Position numbers and translations under genes: made by a program. Source: Pseudoips prasinana (Eukaryota; Arthropoda; Insecta; Lepidoptera; Nolidae). Taken from it: a stretch of 64,000 nucleotides of DNA. The notes under the pieces were generated by a model. The model was not told where the DNA came from. It ran no database searches and saw only the letters and a list, made by a program, of their open reading frames with translations. The stretch is taken from positions 8,122,001 to 8,186,000 of the forward strand of contig OX621266.1 in the NCBI GenBank assembly GCA_951640165.1. The letters are read 5' to 3'. Shown here piece by piece: positions 29,940 through 40,754 of this stretch (position 1 is its first letter; each line of letters opens with the position of its first letter).

Positions 29940-32900
29940 CTACGATAAAACAATTATTGAGTCACTCCAATAATAACACTTACAGTTGTTTTTATTGCGA
30001 AGTGAGTTTAAAACTGCATTACATAAGCTAACACCGGTAAACGCGGCACATAATTCAAGTCGCGGTATGGTAAGTGTTTTTAAAGGAGCCACCCGTCCCT
30101 TGGCAACTAACTGTTGAACACTGATTTTGCCACCTGGTGTATATGTACGTATATATGCGCACGCACCATACGCGTGTTGTGAAGCGTCGCAAAATGTATG
30201 CAGTTCAATGATATTGTGCGATGAGTCATGGAATGCTCGCCGAGGAATAGATAAATGATTTATAAAAGATAACGATTCTAAGAACTTCGCCCATTGTTTT
30301 TGTATTGAAACCGGTATTTCACCGTCCCAGCTAATGTTGTTTATCCACATCTGTTGCATAATTAGTTTAGCTTCGAGTACACAAGGGCTAATGAGACCCA
30401 GTGGGTCGAAAATATGACCTATAGTGGATAAAATTGTGCGGTTTGTGATTTGTTTTTGTGATACAGATTCTGAATGTACTGTGTATGAAATTGTATCTTG
30501 GCTGATGTTCCAATAAATGCCTAGTGTTTTTGATGGATCGTTTGAACTAAGATTAAATGTTGTGTCGTCTGAATTATTGAAACCTAGTTTTTTTAGAACA
30601 GCGGGACAGTTAGACTGCCATTTTCTAAGTGGAAATTGATATTTTTGTAATTCGGTACAAACTCCTCTGGCATTTTCCAATAAAACCGACTCATCATCAG
30701 TACCGGTCAAAAGATCATCATAATAAAAATCATGTAAGATGATCTCTGAGACCAGTTGGTGATCATAGCTGCCTGAATGATTTTGTGTATTTTGACAATC
30801 TAGGCCTATTTGTTTTATGCAGCGTGTTGCTAAAAACGGCGCCGATGCCGTGCCATATGTGACAGTGTTGAGGGTGTATGTTTGCAGAGGGTCCGTAGGA
30901 TTGTATCGCCATATGATTTGTTGTAGTGAGCGCTGATGTTCCGCTACAATTATTTGGCGAAACATTTTTTCAATATCCGCTGATATTATATACTTATGTT
31001 GACGAAATCGTATGAGTATAGAAATGAGATCGTCTTGGACGACAGGTCCTACTAACTGTATGTCGTTGAGTGCTAGTTTTGAGGATGTCTTTGCGGAACC
31101 ATCGAATACCGCTCTGAATTTTGTGGTGGTGCTTGACTCGCGTACAATACCGTGATGTGGAAGATAGTATACTGGTGAGTGTCGTATATTTGTGTTAGTG
31201 CTGTTTGCACTTGACTGTACGATTGATGTATTATGTTCTGATTGAATATATGTATTTTTATGTGAATGTTTGTTTAAAGTCATGTGACCTAAATGTATGT
31301 ACTCTGTTATGAAGTTTGAATACTGTTGTTTGTATGTGTGATTTGTAGTCATGCGGTTTTCTATTGAATAAAACCGTTTTTTGGCTTGATAGTATGAGTC
31401 ACCCAAGCAATCAGGTGATTTTTTAAATGGGATTTCGACAACAAACCTGCCATCACTTTGTCTCGTGGTTGTTTGAGTAAATATTATCTCGCATGTATCT
31501 GAGTCAGAGGTATCGTTTATTTGTGAATTAGATAAACTATCCAGCTCCCAAAAACGTGATAATTGATCTGAGTTGTTGTTATTGAAAAAACAACTGTTTG
31601 TGTGTTTGTCGGTGTTTGTTGTACATCCGGAAACTAGCCAGCCTAACTCAGTTTCTTGCAGTGTAGGCTGTTGTTTACCTAACCGGATGTGGCCGCTGCT
31701 AATTATCTGCCAGAATATGTCCGCACCTAGCAATATGTCAATTGGGGCGGGTTCATAAAACTGGGGGTCGGCTAGTTTTAAATGTTTAGGTATATTTAAA
31801 CCTTGTGTATTGATGCGCATGTGAGGCAATGAGTGTGCTATTGTATCAAGTACCAAACAAGACAGATTGGCTGTGAATGAACCGTGTATTGATTTTATTA
31901 GAACATTTGTGCGAAGGAAAATTTTTGTATCTTGCAGATTTATGCCTGTAACTGTGCCGCGAACGGGTTCGAATGTGAGACTGAGCTTTGTACTCAGTCT
32001 GTTTGTGATATAACAAGAGGTACTTCCACTGTCCAGCAAAACCCTAGCCAAGTGTGGCGTTCCATCACTGGCGATGACGTGCACTAAGGCAGTGGAAAGT
32101 AGAACTGATGTGTGTTGTGAGTTACTGTTACTAGCGAGTGTGGTGTGCGCAGTGTCCTTGATCTGTTCCTTATGTATATGTATCATTGTGTTATGTTTCT
32201 TTTGACAATATTTACATGCTCCGCCGCGGCATGACTTTGTATCGTGACCGTTATGCAAGCAGTTAGCACAGAAGTTGGAAAACTTGGAAACCTTCTCGAT
32301 CCTCTTCTCCACAGTCATTTGTTTGAATTGTGGACAAGCGAATAGAAAATGTTGACCTTTACATAAGGGACAATGAATGCGAGATTGTTTATCTTTATTG
32401 TCTAATTTCGATAAATATGATTTTGTTTCTGTGCGTTGTATGTTTTTGTGTATGTTTTTATTGTCTTCAAGATTATGTAAAAGCATGAAACGATCACTGA
32501 GATATTTTTTTAAATCCTGAAGTGTGGGCTTTTCTACTGTGTTGTATTTGTTCGATTCTTTCCAATATCTGAGCGTTGTGTAATCTAATTTAGAGGTAAT
32601 AAGAAAAATTAAAATTGTGTCTACTGTGGGTTCGCCTAAATTATTAAGTGCTCTGAGGTTTTTATTTAGTGTGTCTAGTAATTGTCTAAGTGATGTTGCG
32701 GATTCTATTTCAATGTTTTGTATGCTGAATAATGCGTGAAGATGATTGTGGATCAGTTGATGTGTGTTATTATATCTTTCCGTTATAAGTTCCCAAGCAA
32801 CCCGGTAATTGTTTGATGACATTTCTAAGGATTTAATTATATCGGAAGCTTCACCTTGCAGAGATGCACGCAAATAGTGAAACTTTTGAATGTTATCTAT

Positions 32901-33413
32901 TGATTTGTTGTTGTGTATGAGTGATTCAAAAGTGTCTCTGTATTCGAGCCAATTCTGATATTCCCCTGAGAAGTGTGGAAGGTCAATGGTGGGTAATTTA
33001 ATGAATGATTTTGTTGTTTCACCTGCAGTTGGAGTTGGTACAGACCCGTTGACGCAGGCAGTTTCATTTTCACGCAGCAGATGGATACCGAGCGCAAGTT
33101 GGTATTGGTATTCCATTTCAAATTGCTCCCGTTCCCTCAGCTGTTCATCTGAAATCCCAATAATGTCGTCTATGAGGGTTTGATTTTTATCGAACTCGTT
33201 TGCAAGGGACTTGTAGGACTCTAATCTATTGCTTAACTGTATAATATCTAAATCAGACAATGGCTTTTTGGACTTTAATAATGACTCAAGATAATTTTTA
33301 AATACTGTGACCTTTCCTTTGTGAGTGGATCTCCTCTTTTTATATGTATTAAGCAGAGGGATGTCACATTCTTCGGGCTTATTTGAAGGTTGAGTTGTTT
33401 TAGGTTCAGTCAT
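29940..33413 (-). pseudogene. BEL/Pao Gag-protease-RT-RNase H, 1157 aa, ends at an amber codon
   Basis: Starts at ATG 33413. Gag with the HFSGEYQNWLEYRDTF block near residue 150; zinc-knuckle region CPLCKGQHFLFAC and CANCLHNGHDTKSC near 345-390; aspartic protease with LLDSGSTSCYIT near 460. The reverse transcriptase has FDGSAKTSSKLALND, SADIEKMFRQI and catalytic YYDD, and the RNase H starts with FCDASQHAYGA. The frame stops at TAG (29942-29940) after DSIIVLS, where a Trp codon is expected; the same frame continues beyond. The polyprotein would package, reverse-transcribe and integrate the LTR element. Confidence 0.93.
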
Positions 33414-33880
33414 GATTAAAATTTAATGAAAGTAATTTAATTGAAACGTTACTTAAATTGGATTGCAAATGTGGCAGGCACAGCGCGGCGATCACGTAAC
33501 TTTACCAAATTACCCTTGGTGTGATGATAACTCGGTACGCTGAGAACAAGGCGATGTAATCTGTTTAGAAAGAAAGAAATATCAGAAAGTGATACAACAG
33601 TGAGAAAGTAATTGTTTGTGATAGGAAAGAATCGAAATTATAAAAAAGTTTCAAGAAAATTGAGAGAAATAAAAATATGTAGGTAGGTATGGAAAAAAAA
33701 TCTAATACAATAATTACTTATATGAATAATTGACTATAAAATGGACTACTACTATGCATGAATTTCTGCTTGGAAGTGGGAATGGATGGCAATTAAGCAA
33801 GTTGACTGAATATTTGATAACTTTTAATGACTTTAAAAGAATGAATTGGTCGAACTCACGAAACCGCTGCTACCAAACCC

Positions 33881-34100
33881 TTTCTTCGTCCTTAGCGACT
33901 GATGTGGCCAACGCTGCTTGAGTGGCCGCTTCCAGATACTGGTAGGTTGAGTTCACCGATGCGATGTCCTCTGTTTGACCTCCAGATGTATTTCTTCGTC
34001 CTTAGCGACTGATGTGGCCAACGCTGCTTGAGTGGCTGCTTCCAGATACTGGTAGGTTGAGTTCACTGATGCGATGTCCTCTGTTTGACCTCCAGATGTA
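33881..34100. repeat. Two 110-bp tandem units in the BEL/Pao leader
   Basis: Units at 33881-33990 and 33991-34100, each starting TTTCTTCGTCCTTAGCGAC and ending CTCCAGATGTA. They differ at only a couple of positions (GGCCGC/GGCTGC, CACCGA/CACTGA), which suggests a recent duplication. Confidence 0.93.
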
Positions 34101-34169
34101 TTCCGGATGCGCTTTGTGATGGCGTGGCTTGCGATCGCGACGCGAGTCTTAGTTTTAACTTGAACGAAA

Positions 34170-34182
34170 CCTCGAAGGACCA
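34170..34182 (-). other. Candidate primer-binding site of the BEL/Pao element
   Basis: On the minus strand TGGTCCTTCGAGG lies 4 nt inside the 5' LTR. It starts with TGG, complementary to a tRNA 3' CCA end. The primer tRNA would end ...CCTCGAAGGACCA; I cannot name it with confidence. Confidence 0.65.
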
Positions 34183-34186
34183 TAGG

Positions 34187-34417
34187 TAGGCCCAGGTAGA
34201 ATTAAAAGTGGACTGTATTTAGTTTATAGGTATAATTGGTTCTTTAAAACGTTACAAATTAAAATAAAAAATGTGAAGCGATCGTTGTCGCGTTGTTCAA
34301 CGTAGTGAGTGAGTGAGGGCGCGCAGGCCGTCGCCGAGCCGCTGCACTACCGCGCCGCCCGCTCCCCTCTCTTGATGATGTAGGTGTGTGTCTTAGGTGT
34401 TAACGTGTGCGTTAACA
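34187..34417 (-). repeat. 5' LTR of the BEL/Pao element
   Basis: Direct copy of 23500-23730 with one substitution. Minus-strand TG start (TGTTAACG) at 34417, end ...GGGCCTA at 34187. Confidence 0.93.
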
Positions 34418-35561
34418 GGCTGGGACTGGCTGGGAGTGGTGGTGGCGGGAACGGCAGGGACGACAGCTGCCGTCCTTTTTCCCTTGCCCTTCCCCTTACC
34501 AACCACCTTCGTCCAGCCCTGCTGGTTGGTCGGGGTGGTGGAGGGGAGAAGGGCGTCCTCCCTCTGGGAGGTGGGCACCGGCTCTCGCCTCTTGTCCGCC
34601 GCAAGTGGCGGTCGGAGGACTTTCTCCGGCAAGAGCCGGTCCTCAATGCCCGCTAGGCAGGCCCGAACAAAGGCCCTCTCCTCCGCCATAACTTTGCGGA
34701 GGACATCTTCAAGGCCTGGGGAGGAGGCAAGGCCCTCTGCCGCAGGTCTAGGCTCGGCTTCGGATGGCCGGGCCGTGGCTTCAGCCAGCTTTTGGTGCAG
34801 CTGGCTTACCTCCTGCTGCAGGCGATCCACTTTCGCCTGCAGTTGCCGCGACTCGTCGCTGGCCTTGCGGTCGACCAGCTCCGCGACGATGCCGCGCATG
34901 CTGGCGGCCCGGCATTTGAGGGACTTTTGAAAAGTCCCTTTTAGGTGGGAGGACTTGGTGGCGACCTGGACGATTACCTCCTCGTCCTCCAATGCCATCC
35001 GCTCCAGCTCGGCCAGGGAGTGGTCCGCGTACAGAACGCGGGACGCTCCGTATCCGGATTTGGCGCGGGCGGCGCGCGCCCGTTCCTCCCTGGCCGCTAC
35101 CTGCTCCTCCAGGTCTTGTTGGAGCCGCTCCCGCTGAGCCAGGTCCAACTGACGCTGGGCGTCAACCAAACCCACGTCATGGGTGTCCGCCGTGGTCTTT
35201 TGTGCCTTCTTTTTTGGCTCCTTCGAACCTGAACCCGAGGCCGAGGATCCATCCGACCCGTGCTTGAGGTACGCCTTCCGCTTCCCCGATGCCGATCGCG
35301 ACCGAGAACCAGCGATCACCATCGAGTCCGCATCCGACGAAATGGACTCAATGTCGGAGTCCGACAGATCGCCCGCCCTCCCTCCGTAGAAGGCCTTGCC
35401 TTCTTCCGACGCTGCTCCAGCGTCGCGTTGGCCCTGAGAAGGGCCTTTTGGTTGGCCCTGAGAAGGGCCTTTGGGTTGGCCCTGAGAAGGGCCTTTGGGT
35501 TGGCCCTGAGAAGGGCCTTTTTTACGAAATGCCCGAGGGCATCCCGCGCAGGTTTCGGCAT
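34418..35561 (-). pseudogene. E5 ORF1, N-terminal part with a -1 frameshift
   Basis: Conserved ATG (35561-35559, MPKPARDALGHFVKK). The A-run after HFV has six A where seven are needed (about 35518-35523), so the frame misses the four GPSQGQPK repeats. Downstream the correct frame is open through the coiled coil (VDAQRQLDLAQRERLQQDLEEQ, LQAKVDRLQQEVSQLHQKL) and the start of the KGKGKGKR tract, ending at the LTR after PSQSQP. Confidence 0.88.
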
Positions 35562-35718
35562 TCCGAACAAAGCAAGATACGTAGCACGCAAGGCAGATAT
35601 TCGCTACGAAGCACAGTGCACTTTAGCCGTACCCAGTCTGCCACTCCGTTACGGTGGTCAGAACTGGGACGTTTCCGGGGAACGCGACGTGGACGCAAGC
35701 ACTGTGGGGTGGTTCCCC

Positions 35719-35732
35719 GGGCCAACCCAACC
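35719..35732. repeat. 14-nt target-site duplication of E5, 5'-side copy
   Basis: GGGCCAACCCAACC directly follows the E5 5' end and equals 19010-19023. The following telomere-type sequence (to 35737) abuts the E6 poly(T). Confidence 0.88.
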
Positions 35733-35737
35733 TAACC

Positions 35738-36235
35738 TTTTTTTTTTTTTTTTTTTTTTTGTTTGCGCTGGGAAAAAATGCGTTACGCATACCCGCCCAT
35801 TGGGGGATGGACGGGTTATGTGGGACTCTCCGGCTACTCCGGCATACCCACTAAAATAACCCAGCGGCACTCCCGCATCGTCTTTGTGGAGGAGGACTGG
35901 GAAACCGGCACAGCCTTTACGTCCAGTCCCCCACCGACGACCGCCCGCCTTTACAGCGGGGCCCGCACGCCCCTCCCTAAGTGGAGGGGCCCGGGAATGA
36001 CCGTGAGTGCTCGGCCATTCCCGCCCGACGAGGGTGGTGATTGGTGCAATGCGAGCGAAGGCGCCCCCGCGCCTGTCGCCCGCTAATCACCACCAGAAGG
36101 AGGGAGGTGACGATCGTACAACCGCCGTCTCCCACCCCTTCTTCGCCTGCGGAGCGGCGGCGCGAGAGGATCATCCTCCCGCGCGCGCTCCGCCGCCTCC
36201 TTTTGCGACATGACACTCTCGCAAAAGGAGGCAAC
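35738..36235 (-). mobile_element. E6: 0.5-kb 5'-truncated family 1 copy
   Basis: Poly(T) 35738-35760, the complete 3' UTR and only the last 50 or so codons of ORF2 (about 36083-36235, VASFCESVMSQKEAAERAREDD...). It is cut at GCAAAAGGAGGCAAC. Typical of incomplete reverse transcription. Confidence 0.92.
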
Positions 36236-36239
36236 AACC
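36226..36239. repeat. 14-nt target-site duplication of E7, 3'-side copy
   Basis: AGGAGGCAACAACC, made of the first 10 nt of E6 plus AACC, flush with the E7 poly(T) at 36240. Identical to 40661-40674. Confidence 0.9.
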
Positions 36240-36582
36240 TTTTTTTTTTTTTTTTTTTTTTGTGCGCTGGGAAAAAAATGCGTTACGCATACCCGCCCAT
36301 TGGGGGATGGACGGGTTATGTGGGACTCTCCGGCTACTCCGGCATACCCACTAAAATAACCCAGCGGCACTCCCGCATCGTCTGTGTGGAGGAGGACTGG
36401 GAAACCGGCACAGCCTTTACGTCCAGTCCCCCACCGACGACCGCCCGCCTTTACAGCGGGGCCCGCACGCCCCTCCCTAAGTGGAGGGGCCCGGGAACGA
36501 CCGTGAGTGCTCGGCCGTTCACGCCCGACGAGGGTGGTGATTGGTGCAATGCGAGCGAAGGCGCCCCCGCGCCTATCGCCCG

Positions 36583-39500
36583 CTAATCACCACCAGAGGG
36601 TGGGAGGCGACGGTCGTACAACCGCCTTCTCCCACCCCTCCTTCGCCTGCGGAGCGGTGGCGCGAGAGGATCATCCTCCCGCGCGCGCTCCGCCACCTCC
36701 TTTTGCGAGATGACATCCTCGCAAAAGGAGGCAACCGCCGCCCAAGCCTCCTCACTCCCCAGCATGGAGTTCACCACACTGGGAAGTGAGAGGTCCAGCC
36801 CGACCACATCTGTCAGGGCACGGCGCAGCTCAGCCCAGGCTGGGCACACCTCGAGGGTGTGCTGCGCCGTGTCCTCCGCGGCTCCGCAATGGTGGCACGT
36901 CGGGGTTTCCTCCCTCTGGATCCGATGCAGGTGCGTTCCGAAGCAGCCATGCCCGGACAACACCTGCACCAGACGGAAAGAGAGGAAACCGTGGGGGCGC
37001 TCGAGCCAATCCCGCAGGACTGGACCGAGCGCGTCCAGCGTCCGGCGTCCAAAGGTGGCGGAGGCGAGGTCCCGTGTCCAGTGGACAACGATTGCGTCCC
37101 TCGCCTCCCGCCGCACGGCCTCCCGCTCTTGCGTGGCGGGGCGCTCACCTAGCGCCCTACGCCGCGCCGCCCATTCATACACTCTGGCGAGCACCCATGC
37201 CTCCAATTCCCATGGAGGGGTGCCGGCCAGAGCGCACGCCGCCGCAAAACCCACCGAGCGGTAGGCCCTCGCCACCCGCTGTGCAATGGCCCGTTGGGGC
37301 CTGCGGATGGCGGTTGCATTCTCCCTCCTGTGGAGGGAGTCCGCCCAGATGGGTGCCCCGTAAAGGGCCATGCTTTTGAGGATGCCGGCATAGAGGCGCC
37401 GGCATCGCTCCTTGGGCCCGCCCAGGTTCGGGAGGAGCCATGAGAGGGCGTCCGCGGCTTTGAGCAGGCGCGTCGACAGCCCGCTGAAGTGCGGGCCGAA
37501 GCGCCACCTGCTGTCCAGCACGAGGCCCAGATACTTCATCTGGGCCCCGACCCCTATCCGGACGCCCTCCACCACGATGTGGGCGTCAGGAGGGCAGCGC
37601 TGCCGAGGCCCGTGAAAGAACACGGCCTCGGTCTTGTTCAGCGCTACCCTCAAACCAAGCTGGCGGATCCTGCCTGCCACTAAGGATCCGCCAGCCGAGG
37701 CCAAACAGGCCGCCGCCCCAAAGTCCCTCCCCCGGGCAACGAGGAGAGTGTCATCCGCGTAGCAGATGACACTCGTGCCCTGGAGGAGGGTGCCCCGAAG
37801 GACCCAATCGAATCCGATGTTCCACAAGAGGGGCCCTAGCACCGAACCCTGTGGAACACCGGACTCCGCGCCGTAGCGCCTGATCCTGGCCGTCTTGTCC
37901 ACCAGAAGGACCTCTCGGTCCCTCAAGTAGTCGGCCAGGATCGCCCGCAGATATTGGGGCACTCCGTAGTATCGGAGTGCCTCCAATATGGTCGAGTGGG
38001 GCACGGAGTTGAAGGCGTTGGCGATGTCGAACGACACCGCCAACACTCCGTCCCCAGCCTCGACCGCCTCCCGCACCTGGCCCCTGAGTAGGGCCAACGC
38101 GTCGACCGTCGAACGCCCCTGTCGGAACCCGAACTGGGCGTCCGACAGGTCCGGCCCTACCTCCCGCAAATGGCTGTTAAGCCGGGTGGCGAGTATCCCC
38201 TCGAACAGTTTACCGACCTCATCCAGCAGAACGATGGGCCGGTATGCCGAGGGGGAGTCCACCGGGCGTCCCTCCTTCCGGAGAAGGCACAATTTGCCTT
38301 CCTTCCATGGCTTCGGGAACCTCCCAGCCATCAGGCACGCGCTGAAGAGGTCCCGAAGCCTTTCCTCCATGAGGGACGCCGCGATGGCCACCACCCGTGC
38401 TGGGACGCCGTCCGGTCCAGGGGCCGTCTTCTTCGCGCGGAGGGGCAGAACCCCCGCGCGAACTTCCTCCGCCGACACTGGAGGGACCTCCTCCGCCGGC
38501 GAAGCCGCCACCCCCCCCAGTGGGGGGTTCATCGTTGGTGGGGTGAATTCGGTCCTGCGCGGAAACAGTGACCGAACCACCCCATCCAGCAACGCCGGCT
38601 CTAGGGTCTCCGTTAGTGGGGGGCCATAAGGGCGCAGCTGGCTCCGCGCCAGCTTATATGGCCTCCCAAACGGATCCCTATCGAGTCCCTCCAGCATCTC
38701 GGCCCTTGCCGAGTCTTCGGCGGCGCACATTGCCGACTTGAGAACCGTCTTTGCCTCTACGTAAGAGGCGTAGAGGCGGTCCTCCTCAGCCTGACATCGG
38801 CTGGTGCGCCGCCGACTCCGCGTGTAGGCCCTCCTGGCCTCCACGCACGCGGCCCGAAGCGCCGCCAGCTCCCCCGTCCACCAATAAACGGCGCGACGGG
38901 GAGGCGGACGGCGAGACCGAGGCATGCTAGAGTTGCACACCTCGGTCAGGGACCCCCGGAGCTGAACCGCTGCGGCGTCTACGTCCGTGCTCTGCACAGG
39001 GGGCGAGAGCCAGTCCCGGAGGAACGCTGCCTCCTGGGCTGCCTCCCGGTCCAGGCGGGTGAGAGCCCACCGCGGGAAGGGAGATTGGCCCGAGCGGGCC
39101 ATCCCCCGAGGGCTCTGGGTGGAGATGTCGAACCGCACATATCGGTGGTCCGACAGGGTCTCCACCATCTCCACCCGCCAGTTCATGACGCGGGCGGCTA
39201 GCACAGGGGTGGCGAACGACACGTCCACCACTGACCCTCCCTGTTGCCGCACACACGTCTGAACATCCCCCCTGTTTAGCAGGGACACACCGCACGAAGC
39301 CGCCCAAAATTCGGCAGCGCGCCCCCGGACGTTACATGACGCCGCTGGGTTGCCCCAGGCCACCGCCTTGGCGTTCAGGTCGCCCAACACGGCGACCTGA
39401 CGTGGTGCCGCCCTCCCGACGACTGCCGTAAGGACCTCGAGAAAGTTCTCGAAGTCCCTTAGAGGGCGGTTTGGGGAGAAATAGACCCCGACCAGGGCTA

Positions 39501-39753
39501 TTTCTCCCCACGCGGCGGCCACGTATCCCGGACCCCTCTCTAAAAGCGAGAGGGGAGGGGAGTCCGTGGCAGGCCGCGACACCAACGCCACCAAGCCGTC
39601 TCGATCACCCAGCCAACGGCCAGGTACCGAGTACGGCTCGGCGACCACCGCCACGTCCACCAACCACTCGGCCACAGTCTGCATCAGCAGATCCTGGGCC
39701 GCTCTGCAGTGGTTGGTGTTCGCCTGGAGGATGCGATGTCCGACTCTACCCAT
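36583..39753 (-). CDS. E7 ORF2, intact 1056-aa endonuclease/reverse transcriptase
   Basis: Full length with all endonuclease and RT motifs, YADD and the CHHCGAAEDTAQHTLEVC motif. ATG at 39753-39751 in TAATG context. It carries a distinct variant block (AASPAEEVPPVSAEEVRAG, MAGRFPKPWKEGK, EGILATRLNSH) that E11 shares but E3 and E5 do not. With ORF1 largely gone it could only be expressed downstream of a truncated ORF1. Confidence 0.95.
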   Translation of the reverse strand: MGRVGHRILQANTNHCRAAQDLLMQTVAEWLVDVAVVAEPYSVPGRWLGDRDGLVALVSRPATDSPPLSLLERGPGYVAAAWGEIALVGVYFSPNRPLRDFENFLEVLTAVVGRAAPRQVAVLGDLNAKAVAWGNPAASCNVRGRAAEFWAASCGVSLLNRGDVQTCVRQQGGSVVDVSFATPVLAARVMNWRVEMVETLSDHRYVRFDISTQSPRGMARSGQSPFPRWALTRLDREAAQEAAFLRDWLSPPVQSTDVDAAAVQLRGSLTEVCNSSMPRSRRPPPRRAVYWWTGELAALRAACVEARRAYTRSRRRTSRCQAEEDRLYASYVEAKTVLKSAMCAAEDSARAEMLEGLDRDPFGRPYKLARSQLRPYGPPLTETLEPALLDGVVRSLFPRRTEFTPPTMNPPLGGVAASPAEEVPPVSAEEVRAGVLPLRAKKTAPGPDGVPARVVAIAASLMEERLRDLFSACLMAGRFPKPWKEGKLCLLRKEGRPVDSPSAYRPIVLLDEVGKLFEGILATRLNSHLREVGPDLSDAQFGFRQGRSTVDALALLRGQVREAVEAGDGVLAVSFDIANAFNSVPHSTILEALRYYGVPQYLRAILADYLRDREVLLVDKTARIRRYGAESGVPQGSVLGPLLWNIGFDWVLRGTLLQGTSVICYADDTLLVARGRDFGAAACLASAGGSLVAGRIRQLGLRVALNKTEAVFFHGPRQRCPPDAHIVVEGVRIGVGAQMKYLGLVLDSRWRFGPHFSGLSTRLLKAADALSWLLPNLGGPKERCRRLYAGILKSMALYGAPIWADSLHRRENATAIRRPQRAIAQRVARAYRSVGFAAACALAGTPPWELEAWVLARVYEWAARRRALGERPATQEREAVRREARDAIVVHWTRDLASATFGRRTLDALGPVLRDWLERPHGFLSFRLVQVLSGHGCFGTHLHRIQREETPTCHHCGAAEDTAQHTLEVCPAWAELRRALTDVVGLDLSLPSVVNSMLGSEEAWAAVASFCEDVISQKEVAERAREDDPLAPPLRRRRRGGRRRLYDRRLPPSGGD

Positions 39754-40636
39754 TAATCGGACATCACACCCTCCTCCTCCACAGCCGCCGAGGTCCCAGC
39801 TACTGGGGTGGCGGTGGCAGCGACAGGCCGGGTCGGCGCCTGCACTTTGCCCATCTTAAGGGGAGGAGTACAATTCCTCCCCTTCATAATGTGGCCCGCA
39901 GGGCGGCCACTGGCGGCACACACCGCACAGTGCGGTGCGGTGGCCTCGCAGAAGGCGGCTTTGTGCCCCTCCTTGCCGCAGCGGTAGCAGCTGTCCGTCC
40001 TGTCGACACTGGACGAACAGAGGGCCCGGGTGTGACCGATGCCGAAGCACCGGTAACACCTCAGCGGCAGGACCTCAAGGGCCCGGACCACCGCCGAGCT
40101 GAACCCGACGGCGAGCCGTCCCTTCTCGAGGACGGCTTTGGCAGCGGCGACTGGGCACTCCAGGCGAATTGCGCCCATGCCGCCGCGCCCGGGCCTGATG
40201 CCCCCGCCCTGCACCGCCGCGGCTGCGCAACCAATGGCTGCGATCGCTGCCACCACCTCCTCCTTGGTGACGGAGTCGTCCAGATCCGTCACCTCGATGG
40301 CCGCCGACTTCACCGGCCTGGCCACCTTTGCCGCGTCCGCAATGACCTCTTGCAGCTTCGCTGCGAAGAGGTCAGCGTTTTTTCCGCCCTCCGCACCCGG
40401 GAACTCGAAGATTCGAGCCCCAGCTTGTGTCCGGCGGCACGAGACTTTACCGATCCCCAGTTTAGTGGGATCGGCACTGGCACGCGCCCGCATCAAAACG
40501 GACGTGTATGTCTCGCCCCGCTCCGCAGCCTCCGCGGTGAGTGTCACCACGACGGCTGCGGTTTTGGGAGGAACCAAGTTCCTCCTGACACCGGCTGGGG
40601 TCGAACCCTTCCCCTTTCCCTTGCCAGTCGACTGTG
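39753..40636 (-). pseudogene. E7 ORF1, C-terminal part only
   Basis: Open frame from the STGKGKGKGSTPAGVRR tract through TLTAEAAERG and the three knuckles to TAA overlapping the ORF2 ATG. The repeat, coiled-coil and start regions are deleted. The junction reads CCAGTCGACTGTGG-CTACGACTGTGGGG on +; the CGACTGTGG repeat on both sides points to a microhomology join. Confidence 0.88.
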
Positions 40637-40660
40637 GCTACGACTGTGGGGTGGTTCCCC

Positions 40661-40674
40661 AGGAGGCAACAACC
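40661..40674. repeat. 14-nt target-site duplication of E7, 5'-side copy
   Basis: AGGAGGCAACAACC directly after the E7 5' end, identical to 36226-36239. The next 10 nt complete a telomere run to 40684. Confidence 0.9.
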
Positions 40675-40682
40675 TAACCTAA

Positions 40683-40751
<69 letters not shown>

Positions 40752-40754
<3 letters not shown>

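Larger units (their letters stand above)
33414..34186 (-). other. BEL/Pao 5' leader, non-coding
   Basis: About 770 nt between the 5' LTR and the Gag ATG. It contains the candidate primer-binding site next to the LTR, two tandem 110-bp units, and AT-rich sequence. No ORF of note. Confidence 0.75.
23500..34417 (-). mobile_element. BEL/Pao LTR retrotransposon inserted in E5 ORF1
   Basis: Two direct 231-bp LTRs flank a minus-strand Gag-Pol of the BEL/Pao type (aspartic protease, YYDD reverse transcriptase, RNase H, integrase). A candidate primer-binding site sits just inside the 5' LTR. The Gag-Pol is broken by an amber codon, a small deletion and a 4.3-kb insertion, so this copy cannot make its full polyprotein. 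No target-site duplication is visible: the intact host sequence reads GCCAG-TC-GGCTG, while here CCAG-A precedes and GGCTG follows the element. Without the nested insert it is about 6.6 kb. Confidence 0.93.
19024..35718 (-). mobile_element. E5: full-length family 1 element split by a BEL/Pao element
   Basis: Poly(T) 19024-19041, 3' UTR to 19363, ORF2 19364-22534, ORF1 C-part 22534-23499. The 10.9-kb LTR element 23500-34417 is then followed by the ORF1 N-part 34418-35561 and the 5' UTR to 35718. Removing the LTR element leaves about 5.8 kb, the same as E3. The flanking 14-nt duplication (19010-19023, 35719-35732) shows that both halves belong to one insertion. Confidence 0.93.
36240..40660 (-). 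mobile_element. E7: family 1 element with intact ORF2 and deleted ORF1 N-half
   Basis: Poly(T) 36240-36261, 3' UTR to 36582, ORF2 36583-39753, ORF1 C-part 39753 to about 40636. Then comes only the outermost 20-odd nt of the 5' UTR (CTGTGGGGTGGTTCCCC, to 40660). The original 5' terminus is kept while about 1.2 kb between it and the ORF1 Lys/Gly tract is missing. Confidence 0.92.

Noticed and set aside
39471..40682. Long + strand open frames (up to 403 codons) opposite ORF1/ORF2, recurring in every copy
   Set aside because: They are antisense to recognised minus-strand proteins, recur only because the elements recur, have no domain character, and follow from the high GC content and few AT-rich codons.
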